A stretch of 64,000 bases of DNA. It comes from Cavia porcellus (Eukaryota; Chordata; Mammalia; Rodentia; Caviidae). The position numbers and the translations under genes were made by a program. Location: the NCBI RefSeq assembly GCF_034190915.1, contig NW_026947485.1, positions 130,197,337-130,261,336 of the forward strand, in the 5' to 3' direction. This document shows positions 22,666-34,738 of the stretch, piece after piece. The notes beneath the pieces were generated by a model. It did no database searches. It was not told the DNA's origin and saw only the letters and a program-made list of their open reading frames with translations. Position 1 is the stretch's first letter. Every line of letters starts with the position of its first letter.

Positions 22666-23839
22666 TTCTAAAATGAAAGTGTCAGTAAGATATTTACTAA
22701 TTTCTTATAATTTACTTGGGTATTTTATAGCCATCTATATCTTTCAACTAGCATAATGTCTGTCATACTTTAAATTTTCCCATTGCATCTCCTTATCTTC
22801 CTTAGTTCAACATTTATTTTGTTACTGGAACAGCTATTGAATTTTTGGTAAGTGAGCAGAGAATCATATCAGGTGTGCGCTTAGGAAAATACCTCTAGTT
22901 ACACTAAGGAAACAACAACAAGAAAATAGTTTTTCTTTGGTTATAATGAGAAAAAAGTAAAACTGAACTTATGTTGCACTTTTAAATCAAGTTTCTAAAG
23001 GTAAAAGTTATAAATGAAAATTATCCTGTGAGATTGCAATTCATCTTTCAATGCTGAACACAAGTATTTGCTTCTTTCCAGATCCTGATGCCTTTCTGAA
23101 GTGACACATTTCATTACTGTCCAGCAACATAAATGAACAGGGATACTGAATACTTACAGCCTCCAGAAGAGCAAACATGCAGAAAATGGCCCAAGAAACT
23201 TGAAAGCAATTTCATGTTCTTACATCCAGTTTGTTTTTCATTGAGTTTAGTTGATTAGCTCCTGCTTGAATAAATATTGGTACCCTCTGACTCTATTCTT
23301 TCATGAAATTATCTTTTCAACAAAGAAGACAATAGAAGCACATTTAGTATTGGAGGCATATGGAAGGAAATATAAGAACCTCCAAAGTAAACTGTGCTCC
23401 AAGCAGAGAGAAAAACCTCAAAACCTGAGTCCTGTACTGAAGAAAAATTCCATTTCAAATCAAATGCTGAAGCTTTCTCCAGGACAGCTTTCAGTTCTGA
23501 TGACTGCTTGGAATGGCTTCTGCCTAGCTCCAGATCTTGAGTACACCTGCACCTTGAGCGGAAGTGGAAATGTCTTTCTGTAGCCACCAAACAAGAAGTC
23601 TTCAGGACAGGCTGACGAGCCCCCACCCACTGGTACCAGCCCAGATGCTGCAGAAGTCAGCCTCCAAGAAAGAAAAATTAGAAGAAGCTTTTCTCCAACC
23701 CCAAACCAGGAAAACCTGGCATTTATATTGTCATTTGTCTTTCCTGGAGCGCTATCAGGACATCAACATAAAATAGACAAATCACAGGCTAACCTTCCAG
23801 AAACTAGTTCTAACATCAAAAATCAGAGTCAGTATTTCA
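22666..23839. other. Unassigned DNA
   Basis: Short open frames at 23251-23583 (plus) and 23309-23626 (minus) overlap on opposite strands and match no family I know. No convincing exon was found. Confidence 0.4.
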
Positions 23840-24005
23840 GGTCTGTTATTTCTTTGTAAAATAGGGATGCTTCTTATTTATAGATTTTATTACATCCTTG
23901 AGAAAATCAAATGAGCTAATGGATGGCCAAGGACTTAAAAGACCTATATTTGTTTTTTTCAAATTTAGTGGTTTTTTAACACATAGCACATAATAAGGAG
24001 CAACA
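23840..24005 (+). repeat. Probable MIR-family fragment
   Basis: TTTGTAAAATAGGGATG, AAAATCAAATGAGCTAATGG and AACACATAGCACATAATAAG occur in the order of the MIR 3' half. It is strongly diverged, so the call is tentative. Confidence 0.45.
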
Positions 24006-24160
24006 TAAAGTCTGTTTCCAATGATCTTTCATTAAAAATACATATTTTAAAAAGAAATATATCTATAACACATATTCCTGTATAAGTATATGAAAAAAGA
24101 AAATATATGCACATACATATATATTAAGTGTGTTAGATCTCTTCAGAAAATGAGAACAGA

Positions 24161-24230
24161 GTGTATGCGTGTGTGTATATGTGCATGTGTGTGTGTGTTT
24201 ACTTTCCTTATCTGGAGAGAGAGAGAGAGA
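24161..24230 (+). repeat. (TG)n plus (GA)n microsatellite
   Basis: An interrupted TG tract (24161-24199) is followed by a GA tract (24214-24230). Confidence 0.9.
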
Positions 24231-24550
24231 CATTTTAGAGAACTGGAGATTTAATGAGTTTGCAATCTGTTAAGGATGAGACAGTGGGCAGTCTGCAGAC
24301 CAGGGAAGACTCGAAATACAGGCTGCTGGCAGAATTCCTCCTTGCTGAAGAGAGGCCAGTTTTTGTCTATTTAAGGGTTGGACTGATTGAGCAGCCCACC
24401 ACATTATGGAGAGTAATGTGCCTTATTCAAAAGCTACTGATTTAAATGTTAACCTCACCCAAAAAACATAGTCACAGAAACATCCAGGGTGATATCTGAC
24501 CAGGTGTCTGGGTACCATGGGCCAGTCAAATTGACATCTGCTTAGAAGTG

Positions 24551-24606
24551 AACACACACACACACACAGACACACAGACACAGATACACACACACATGCA
24601 CACACA
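24551..24606 (+). repeat. (CA)n microsatellite, interrupted
   Basis: CA dinucleotides with a few GA and TA interruptions. The cysteine/valine-rich minus-strand open frames over it are simple artefacts of the repeat. Confidence 0.92.
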
Positions 24607-25797
24607 GGAGTACATATAAAACCATGAAGTCTGAGTAAAATCAATGGACCATAATTCACATCTGTTGGAATAGCAAACATATTCTGTTGAGTATTTAAGA
24701 GGTACATGTTTTCTTTTGTGTTTGGATTCTTTGTAATTTTTTTTCATGTTCAGTACATCAATAAAAGTTGAAGGAAAAAATTTTAAAAAGAGAAAAAACA
24801 ATCAATGGACCATATTAATATGAACTTCTTGATAGCATAAGTTTTATGAGATATTACCATTGAACAGAACTGAATAAAAGGTACATGGAACCTCTCCACA
24901 TGATATTTTACAATTGCATGTGAATCTACACTTGTCTCCAAAACAAAGGCTTTAGTAGAAAAAAACTTTGGCTTTTTACACAGTCTTGCAGTGGTACCAG
25001 AATGAACGTTGAATGTGTGTGACTGTGACGGAGGTCAGGAGCTTTTAAGTTGCAGAAACACTCCACAGCTTGGTGATGGTTATGGTGCACATGTGTATGA
25101 AACTCATCAGAGTGTTCACTTAAAATCAGTGCTATTAATTATATGTAAATGATACTTTGGTACGTGATGTTTTTGCTTTGGAAAGTGTCAGCCTGGTTGT
25201 AAGACAGAGAGGAGGCTAGGAGACTACAAATGGAGTCAAGGAAATATTTGTAGGGATTCAGTGCACAAATCTTAAATTCCACTCAGGCAGCTTTAAAGGG
25301 CGTGGGACATAAGTCAAGGAAATTCAGAACACTGAGTAGAAGCCCAACCAATCAGGGAAAGGCAAAGCCTCCTTTCTGTTTTCATCTCTTACACCACAGA
25401 ATACGTAGAAAGTGCAGCTCTAAGGCCTTCAGTGAGACACTGTTAATGTGTCTTACAATTTGCTTGGACTATAGTTTATATTCACTATATATCTTAATCA
25501 GTGTTATCTATATAGCTTAAGAAAATAAAAGCAGCTTATCAGTTCGGAGATATACCTAGGTTAGCATGTCCTCCGTTGACTGTGCACTTTTGATTTCTGT
25601 GCATTTCCAGAGAATGAACAAGTAGGTCAGGGGATTAAATGACCTGGAAAATACTGATTGGTGGTCTGAATATCCATACTTGGCAGAAGTCAGAAATATG
25701 CAAACACACTGAAGCATATTCCAGAGGAAGTGCACTCAGAAGATAAAGCTATCGGCCTTCCTATTAATGGCATTCAACTGTCCCAACCCTGCTGTGT
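24607..25797. other. Unassigned DNA
   Basis: I recognise no repeat or coding exon here. Confidence 0.4.
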
Positions 25798-27072
25798 TTT
25801 TTTTTTTTTATTTAAGGAGAAAAAGAAATAAAAACAGAAAAAGGGTACAAGTTACACAGAATTTCAGAAAAAATAAACAGTAGGAAATCACTAGTTAATA
25901 GATTACATATTGTTATCTTAGAAATAGTTGTTCAAGTTACAAAATTAAAGCATATAAGGTAGACTTTCAAACAGTGAGACTGGAAACAGTTTTGTTCAAT
26001 GATCCAACAAAACTCAGTAATATGGTTATCTATCTTATACACTTAAATATATATGCAGTTATATTCTTAGAGCACTTTCTTTTCTTTCTTTTGTACAATG
26101 CAATTACACATTTTGGGTTTTATTACTCCCACAGTTCTTATTACTTTTTTCTGAAGAGAGTAAAACCAAATGTGACATAACAGAACAGAGTCAGTCAAAT
26201 CAAAAGGATGGACATAATAGATAATGCAAAAACAAAATACAAGGTGATCAACAATGGTTACCATAATGCCTCTTGCTATCTTAAAAAGAATCGCCTATAT
26301 CATCAGTTATAATAAAATTGAACAAAACAGTAAAGAATAAAACCAAAACATTGGAGACATTACAGGACTTTAAAAGAAGATAATAGTCAACCAGAATGGG
26401 CATCATAATGAATCTTATTGTCCTCACAGTTTTGCCTATACTTTCGAACTTGGTACTATCAAGCAAAGCAGAAAATTAGTCAAAGCAAGATGATGAGAGC
26501 TATACAGGGTTTCAAATCAAGTTAATAGGAAATCAAAGTGGCTTACTATAATGTATCCTGCTTTTTAAAAATTTTTCCCTTAATTAAAAAGATAAAAACA
26601 AAAAAGTAAATAATTAAAAAAAGGAGATTTAGATAAAAGAGAGCATAACAACAAAACAGCACAGGTCAGAGAATAACCATTTAAGCAAAATAGTGTTTCA
26701 CCACAAGATATCCTGACATAAAAGTAGTTACCATAGTATCTCTTTCCTTGAAATGTTTGAGTATATCTTCGTATACTGTAGCATCAAACATATCAAGACA
26801 ATGTAAAACCATTCTAGAGAATGACAGTATTACAGTATTATAGAACCAACTATCAGAAAATGAACGGCGGTTTCTGTATAATCTCCTTGTCTATAAAAGT
26901 TTTTGCTTATATTATCACATATAATAAAATCCAATAAGATACAACCTGTTAAGACCGATGGAGACAGAAGAATAAAAGCTTGATGGGACTTCAAAGCAAG
27001 ATCATACTAAATCAGCACTAGCTATTATGATGTCCTGATTTCTCCAAAATAGCTGTACCTACAGAAAATGTT
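25798..27072 (-). repeat. 5'-truncated LINE-1 3' UTR (long form), minus strand
   Basis: The reverse complement matches the long 3' UTR at 36868-38158 and 18100-19414: TTTATTTAAGGAG at the tail end, AATCACTAGTTAATAGATTACATATTG-like words cut short here, several GGTTACCATAATG cores (reverse), and the AGCACTAGCTATTATGATGTC word near 27020. It starts inside the UTR, close to the word AGCTGTACCTAC, so it contains no coding sequence. It is a standard truncated L1 insertion. I did not find a clear target-site duplication. Confidence 0.82.
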
Positions 27073-29929
27073 TCTTAGACAAACTCTGCAGCTGAACACT
27101 GAAACCTGAAAAGGAAATCTGATAAGGGTATAACAGCTCTCTAACATTCGTGTCTTCTGGAATGGCACTGACTTCTGATGCCCACACTCTGGGAACATCC
27201 AGTTTGCCTGCAGAAAGTTGCATTGTCATTTAGTTGTTAAAAAAAGAAAAGAAAAAGATCTCTGAGAAACTACATTTGAAGACAACATTTAATTATTCTG
27301 GGGCCAGTAATCTAATTTAAAGACTCAATTATTCCATATCAAAAGCAATATGTCAATCTCTTTATGTCTTTTTTGCTAAAGCCCCTTTATTAGACATTTA
27401 AATTTTATAGCTATTGATTTTTTGGTTTTCTGCCATGTAAACTGTTATGGAAATCTTCTAAGTGCTAATTTCCAATCAGGAACTCAGGAAAAAATTACGC
27501 TATTGAAACCAGAAATTCACTTTGGTTAGTAGTTGCTTGCTTCCTAGTTTCCTTACTACAAAAGAGAAATAAAAATATTTCCTTTCCTATTAACTAAAAA
27601 GCTATTCAGAATATCAGATCAATGAATATACCCAAAAAAAAGAATGTTGTTTCGTGGATAAGTGCTACTATATCAACTTGAAAATACCTGATGCAAAAGA
27701 TAAATGTACCATATGGATGTTTGATAAATTTTGAGAATTTATTTTAGTTTTGACTGCATGACCCACCAAAAATAAATAAAATTAATTCTATGAAACTAAA
27801 ATCTGAAATCTACTACATTCCAATGGAGTTTAAAATTAAGTTTATATTCATTTTATTGGCACAATAATGATGTGAAGCTAGATTCAGCCAGACACAAAGG
27901 CATTAAGTCCTATACAATTAAATAACTTTAGGCTAGTTTGTGAATTCTCAAATCTTTTTGTAAGTCATTTGATGTTGAAAATCAAAGCACATAATAGACA
28001 AAAAAAATAGGGTTTCACTAAGGGTCTCCATTCTCATTTTATTTTATTAATGAAAACACAAAGCCCACACATAATGATATATTAAAATAAACCAGGGAAC
28101 ACCATTCAAATATTTGTACAAAAGGCTCATATTAAAAGTATCTGTGTGTGGACTATACTTAATGAAAGCCATAAGAAGCTTTATCAAAATGCCCCTGGAT
28201 TCCAAATAAAAAGTTCCAACAATACTGGTAAAAACACAACAGCACATTACAATTAATATTTACAGTTTCTTCTGTCACATATGAATTTGAAAAGGATATT
28301 GATCCAAAAAATCAACTGACAGAGTCTTCATGATTTCACTCAAAAAAGCAAACTGTTTTTGTTCCACTACTACTGCTTATTATTTATCTCTTGGCTCTCA
28401 CATGAAATGCAGTGAGTTGTTTTCCTACAAATCTTTTCTAAAAGATTTGTAGAAAGGTAAAGTATAGTTAATTTGCTTCAAGCAGTTTCGCGATTATTTT
28501 CCTTAATTAGTCCACAGTTTATCACTAGTTGATAAGTTTCAGTCAAAAAGGATGTTTTCTGAACTGAGTCTCAATCCTTGTTACAAATGCATTATTTTCC
28601 TAGGCTAAGATTTTAAATAAATCTGAGCTTTGGGAATCAAATTCTAAATAGAGATATTGAAGACAGATGTCTTTAGACAAATTAGGTCTGAAACTAGTTT
28701 ACTTTCGTTCAATCTTACTTCCCAATTGTCAAGATAGTCAACTTGCCACAAGTCAGGATCCTAACTATTCACCTAATATTTTAAGAATTAGATATACTTA
28801 CAATTTTCAAATTTTCTATGTGGAAAAATTTCTCTATCATTCATCCCCTGCTACTATCCAGAACTCTGTGTACAGAGAGAGAAAGTATTCCAGGGGTTGA
28901 AAGATACCTTTTTCTTTAACTAAGGAACATTGATTAAAAATATAAATTTAGTAAAATAGATGTATGCTTTGGGTTGGTAAAATTTTAATATGAGTTAAAG
29001 AACTATATAACTATATTCATAATACATGGTTTAATAAATTGATTTTTTTATCTTTATGATTTTGATAATTTAACCTATTTTTATTTTCCCCCAAGTTGCC
29101 AAGGAGCTAAAAGTCAAGTAAATCAGCCTATCATTACATAAATAAGTTAGCCTCTTTTTGATAAAATGTTCTCTTTCTCAATAATAATTCTTTGATTTTA
29201 TTGTGCATGTATTCTGTATCATAGCTTTTTCCACATCTCTTTTAGAGAACACATAGGATACAAAAAATACTACACATCTACTTAACATCAAGGGGGTAAG
29301 GTTTGGTTTTAGTAAAAATTAACAGAAGGTCATAAATATTTTATATGCCTTATAAAAGCATTCAAAATGGCATTCCATTGAATCAAACAGATTTAATTTT
29401 AGCTTGCATATTTGCAGTGTTCAGACTTTGTGAGGGGCTTTAATTAAAGAATATCAGAGAATCTAAGAGCACAATAACTATGTGTCTGTATTATAGCCAA
29501 GACTTACAAAAGCTTGTTATGTGTTCAGAGGCATTTCCTTCCAGTTTTTTCACATCAGCAGGAACATCTTGGACTGGGTTGCGATTTGCTGATGAGCTGT
29601 CCAACACAAGGAGGCTATGCTGGTGCCAGCAGGAAGTTACCAAAGATTGTTTGCTTGCTCCATAAATGAGCTCAGCTTGGGTGATCATGGCTTTTCCTCA
29701 AAACTATACAGAACTGTGTGCTAATAAGTGGCCAAAACACAGGCAGATTGGTTTGCTCTCTCCTGCAAGGAGAAACCACCTGCCACCAAAAAAGGAACTT
29801 AAAAACAAGGAAAGAAAAGGGGAAAGCAGGATGTATCTTAAGCTCTAGTTGTTCCTACAGACATGAGTTGAGACAAAAACACAATATTTCTTAAAAATAT
29901 TTACTTCAGTTCACACCAGGAAGCAAGCC
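27073..29929. other. Unassigned AT-rich DNA, no gene supported
   Basis: No exon or repeat family is recognisable. A 28-bp palindrome lies at 28425-28452. Short frames such as 28667-28900 and 29480-29665 have no known domain. Confidence 0.45.
28425..28452. other. 28-bp inverted repeat (13-bp perfect arms, 2-base spacer)
   Basis: CTACAAATCTTTT at 28425-28437 is the exact reverse complement of AAAAGATTTGTAG at 28440-28452, with CT between. It could form a cruciform or RNA hairpin. No function is evident. Confidence 0.85.
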
Positions 29930-30810
29930 CCTCCTCCCCCCACCGGCTGGGAACCAGCGACATGCACAGGCCACTGCCAGAGTGGGACAGCCAGACCCAA
30001 GCCTATCCCCATGAGTCAGCACCATTTGTGGATCACAGGGAGAGAGAACAAGGCCACATCAGGAAACAAGACATGCCTGGGAACCAGTGCCTTGTACCAT
30101 CTGCTATGGGAATGGGCATGGGCCAGATCCCAGCTCCTTCTGGTGTGCAGGTTGGCAAACAAGAAGTACCAATCCCCACCCCACCCCAACCCTCCATAAG
30201 TGACCAGTTGACCCAAAGAAACACAGGCTGTGATGATAACTATCAAGGTGAAATGAAATTGCACGCCTGTGGTATTTTGGTGTTTCACGGACATTGCAGG
30301 GCTAGGGCTACAGGTCTAATCATAGGTTCAGAGGATAGCGGTATGCAGTGTGGCATCTAGGAAGATCTCCTGAGGGTTGCAGCCATTGTTGATCACTATG
30401 GTCCTGTTTTGGAAGTCCTATATTGTTTCCACTGTTTTGTTGGATTGAGTTTTATTTTCTTTTGTTTTGTTTATGTTAAATCCAATGGCAAGCATCTATT
30501 TCAAAGAAAGCAAAAAATATTATGGTAGCAATTTTGTATTTACTATTGGTTTGTTTTGAAGTCCTCTATTGCATTCATTGTTTTGTTTTTATTGTTTCTA
30601 TTCTATTCGGTTCTGTTTTTCACTATGTCCAAAGGTATCTGCAGCTATTTTTGGAGACAAAAAAGGCATTATGGTGACTATCATCAATTTTGTAATGTTT
30701 AGAAGTCCTGCATCATTTACACTGGTTTGTTTTGATTGGTTTTATTATGCTTTATATTCCTTGGTTTTAACCTTTTTAAAATAAAATAAAATAACATAAA
30801 ATAAAAATGT
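29930..30810 (+). mobile_element. L1-3'-end-bearing repeat, copy 1 of an unrecognised family
   Basis: The last 440 bases or so carry the L1 3' UTR units (GGTAGCAATTTT, TTTGTTTTGAAGTCC, TTTTGATTGGTTTTATTATG) and end in CTTTTTAAAATAAAATAAAA. The first 430 bases do not occur in the L1s of this window. They are shared with 33966-34738, including GGGAACCAGTGCC, CCTTCTGGTGTGCAGG, AACAAGAAGTACCAA, AACACAGGCTGTGATGATA, TTTTGGTGTTTCAC and a GGCATCTAG word. The word GGGAACCAG occurs twice, 130 bases apart (29949, 30079), hinting at an internal duplication. It could be the 3' end of a different L1 subfamily or a non-autonomous L1 dependent. The long open frame at 29962-30360 is not coding-like. Confidence 0.6.
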
Positions 30811-31326
30811 ACCTCCCATCTTTCCATGACTAGAAATTTCCTTCCTATGATTTGTTTTCAAGCTTTCCCAGTTAGATGCAGATATTCACAGTTCTGTATG
30901 GCCGCTACTCAGTGCGGTTGTTGTTAACTAATGTCATGGGGAAAACAATGGCTCTTAGCACACCACCCACTAGGACAGAAGGAACACCCCACATGCCCAA
31001 ATCAGCACTGTCCAAGAGGAAAAACAACCAACTTACCTGCTTCCAGTCTGAGCCCTAGGACAGCAAGTGGATGGCATGAGGTCAAATGCCCCAAACACAC
31101 AGCACAGCACCCACAAAACCAGACCTGGCCCCTGTCTCTACTGATAAAATGAGGATGGAAGGAGAACTCAAGACGATATTTTCAAGGCCGAGGCAGAGAC
31201 ACTGGCCACAAGAAACTGCCGGAAAGCTTTCAGAGAAGGATTAAAATAGAAAAGCTGGTTGGTTAACTTGGTACCAGCAGGAGAAGTAATCTGGGAAATG
31301 TCAAATCCCAAAAACCTTAACCCTGA
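30811..31326. other. Unassigned DNA
   Basis: No repeat or exon is recognised. The region is less AT-rich than its surroundings. Confidence 0.4.
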
Positions 31327-31980
31327 GACTGAAGATGGCGGGCAACCAAAGTGCAGAAGGTGGTGGTGACAGTCAACATTCCCAGTGCATCCTAGATAAT
31401 ACAACAGAGTCAGAACGATGGACAACACAGAACAGGTTTTCACTGATGACAATTCCAGGAAAGATAGGGCATAGCAGCTCCAGCCAATCTCGAGTTTTTC
31501 CAGAGTCAACAGAACTGGAGATAATGATTTCTTCTTTCAATCTGCCACCACCCACAGGAGCTCAGAGGAGATGTGAATGCAAAAATTTGTTCTTCAGAAA
31601 GAGGAATAATACTTCATTATCTCTTTTGAAGAGGAAAGATACAGACAGACATCATTGGGGCAGAAGGCCAAGAGATGTGGGTTCACCTAAGATGAATAAC
31701 ATAGGGAATAGAAGTATCTGAGCAGCACACTCTGAAAAAAACTGTCAGTTTTGATCTGGCTTTTTCGAGAGGAAACAGGTAATCAACAGATGCACATAAA
31801 ATCAGAGAAGAAAAGGAGAAAGCAGAAAGGGCTGCAGGAGCAGACAGTACATTGAATACCAACCTGACAGCCAGACACTCTAAAAGGTGTGGTTTAGATC
31901 CAAATGCATAGTCCACACCACACTAGGGCAGCTTAGAATCTATGACATAAATGGGAGGAAAGAGAAGTAAAATGACGAAG
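31327..31980 (+). other. Exon-like stretch: AAGATGGCG start context, 128-codon frame, strong splice donor
   Basis: At 31332 the word AAGATGGCG matches the core of the YY1-binding/initiator motif and places the ATG (31335) in a good start context. The frame runs 128 codons to 31721; the product (MAGNQSAEGGGDSQ...) is Ser/Asn-rich and matches no family I know. A consensus splice donor AAG|GTAAGT lies at 31980/31981. These are weak signals individually. It may be a 5' exon of a non-coding or unknown gene, the 5' UTR of an old L1 (which also begins with such a motif), or chance. Confidence 0.25.
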
Positions 31981-33534
31981 GTAAGTGATTCCTAGACCAG
32001 ATTTAAACTGTAGCAGGATACCTCTTGGTAGGAAGAATAAATATTTTGCATGTAAAAAAGAACAATATGCATTCATTTCCAGAGCTTTCTTTAATACAGT
32101 ATCAGTTTTTAAATGTTCTTGGAGATTTTATTTTCTTAAGCACACATGTTTAGGAAGATAAAACTAGCCACGATACTGTGCTCTGAAAATGTCCAATTTT
32201 TTCCTTTATATGCAGTCCCCTACCTTTGTTGAAATCTCTACACTGAGTCAATAGGAGACCACTGAACTTAGTATGCTGCTCACTCCTGGATATTTTCATC
32301 ACTCTTTAAAATAAATGCTGTCCTCTTTGCCAAGTTTTTAAGTTCCTAAGCAGACAAATATCTTGGATGCTTAACTACATTCTGTGCCATGCTCTCAAAG
32401 TTAAGATCAATAAATGCGGAGATAATGGGACATTTGGATTGCATTTTTATAATATGCTACCTCTCTTTTAGTTAGCCTCAGTAGTTTTTCTCCTTAAACT
32501 ACAGTATAAGAGTACTAGTACTAACAGCTGTTGTCCTTTCACAGTTTGTACTGTGCCAAGCCTGTAGATTTTAAAAGTAATTCTATCCACATACTCCTTT
32601 GCAAAAGAGGGTCCTGCAAACTGAGGTCTCACTCTCTTAAGGAATTTCTTCCAAGAGTGTACTGGGGTGGAAAGTGGCAGAAGTGAAATCTGAACAGATC
32701 CATCTCACGCCTCCATCCTTAGCCACTATGCTCCTCCTGAGCACAGCGCCCCCGCCTAGGAATACAGCAAAGAGTAAATCATGGCTCAGTCTTCAAAGAC
32801 TCCACATGGGTGGTGAAGAGAGAGAAGAAAAACATACACACCACACAGCGGTATGAGGGAACTGTATCAGAAGGCAGACTTTAACATCTAACAGCCTGGG
32901 TGTGATCAGTGAGGATGGGCGTCTTGGCACTGAGCTTCAGAATGAAGAGCAGTGTGGCAGGTGAGAAGTGTTGTGGAGAGCAGGAAGCAAGGCGTGCAGG
33001 GTCAGCAAGTCTCTCACCAGCTCACTGCATCCATCCCATCACCAGACTGCGTCATTGATGGAATCACCAATGAAGGAGGCTCTAGAATTAGTGTTTATTT
33101 TTCAAAATATCTCCAAGGGCCCGTTATCCCTAAGCTACATCTAAGCCTTATTAAACCAGCTTAGTCAATGGATGATTTTAGTTTTATAAAAATAAAAATA
33201 TTTTTTTAAATATTTCACCAGAACTTCACTAAAGACATTCCAGTTTGTATTGTTACTGAATACAGGCTTTCATATATAGTTTAAAGTGGTTTTATAGAAG
33301 TTCATTAGTAAGAATTCCATGTAATTAATATCCAAGACTTGACTTCAAATATACAATATTGCCTTTCTTGTGTCTCCCTTATCTACAGGGCTATGGTTTG
33401 TCATCGAGGAAATTGAGTGGAAACAAGCTGTTTTTCACAACATCCACTTGTTAAGATATAATATTTTATAATGTTAAGATTATTTCAATCCAAACAAATT
33501 TACTTAGCAACCTGAAAGTGTCTAACAAAATATA
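31981..33534. other. Unassigned DNA
   Basis: I recognise no exon or repeat. Short frames at 32674-32856 and 32952-33164 look random. Confidence 0.4.
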
Positions 33535-33690
33535 AAAGGCATATGACACCTAATAGAGCAATTAGACTGCTCAGTGACACCAACACAGGAAGGCATGATG
33601 AAGTATACACATGGATGTTCAGTGCAATACTGTAAGAGCAAAAGCTACAAGCAATATAAATGTCACTACTGGGTAACTGGTTAAACTCAG
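33535..33690 (+). repeat. Old LINE-1 ORF2 C-terminal fragment
   Basis: Words such as ATGGATGTTCAGTGCAAT, AGAGCAAAAGCTACAAGCAA and CTGGGTAACTGGTTAAA correspond to the region near the ORF2 end in ancient mammalian L1s (a TGGNAACTGGTTAAAT-type stretch). It is strongly diverged. Confidence 0.5.
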
Positions 33691-33895
33691 CTTTCAACAG
33701 CAATAAAACCAATATCTGATGGGTGGACAAATGATCTGAATAGACATGTTTTCCAAAAAAACAGACATACAAATAGCCAACTGGTTTATGAAAAAATGTT
33801 CACTAATAATCACCAGAAAAGTACAAATTAAAACAACAATGAGATGTCATCTCACACATGTTAGGAAAACTGTTAGCAAAATGACATAAGACACT

Positions 33896-34738
33896 AGAGC
33901 CAGGGATACAGTTCTGTGACAAGCACCAGGTTCTGAGTTTGATTCCCGGGATTAAAAAAAAAAAAGATAAGCCATTCACAGACAAGGGGTAAAGAGAAGA
34001 CCACATCAGCAAGCAAGCCCAATCTGGGAACCAGTGCCATGCGCAGGCTGCTGTCAGACTGGAACAGACCCCCAGCACCTTCTGGTGTGCAGGCGGGCAA
34101 ACAAGAAGTACCAACAACCCTCCCAACCATCCCACCCTAAACGACTGGCTTATACAGAGAAACACAGGCTGTGATGATAGCTATCCAGGTGAAATTCAAT
34201 TGGATGCTTGTGATGCTTTGGTGTTTCACTAACATTGCAGGGCTAGGGCCAGTGGTCTGATCATAGGTCAGGGGACAGCAGTACACATTGTGGCATCTAG
34301 CAGGGATCCTTTTCTGAGAGTTGCAGCCATTGTTGGTTCTCTATGTCTTGTTTTGGAAGTCCTATACTGTTTCCACTGTTTTGTTGGGTTGTGTTGTATT
34401 TTCTTTTATTTATTTGATTATGTTAAATCCAATGCATGAGCAGATATTTCAAAGATTGCAAGAAATAATATGCTAGCAATTTTGGATTTACTATTGTCTT
34501 GTTTTAAAGTCCTTTATTGCATTCATTGTTTTGTTTTCATTGTTTCTATTCTAGTCTGTTCTGCTTGATTTTTACTGTCCAAAGTTATCTGCAGCTATTT
34601 TGAAGACACCAAGAGGCATTATGGTAACTATTGATTTTGTAATGTTTTTAAGTCCTGTATCTTCTACACTGGTTTATTTTGATTGGTTTTATTCTGCTTT
34701 ATCCTCTTTAAAATAAAATTTAAAACATTTTTAAAAAG
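33896..34738 (+). mobile_element. ID-type SINE followed by L1-3'-end-bearing repeat, copy 2
   Basis: A diverged ID SINE (33896-33965; AGCCAGGGATACAGTTCTGT, GAGTTTGATTCCCGGG, A-tail) is followed directly by a copy of the same repeat as 29930-30810 (about 33966-34738). Its L1-like tail ends CTTTAAAATAAAATTTAAAA. Together they interrupt the old L1 once. Weakly similar flanks (ATAAGACACTA and ATAGAAACTA) may be a decayed target-site duplication around the pair. Unlike 6569-6650 the SINE has its own A12 tail, so two successive insertions are also possible. Confidence 0.6.

Noticed and set aside
24423..24801. Cys/Val-rich minus-strand open frames
   Set aside because: They are translations of the CA microsatellite at 24551-24606.
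29962..30360. 132-codon open frame as a gene
   Set aside because: It lies within a repeat shared with 33966-34738, where the frame is not kept, and it has no recognised domain.
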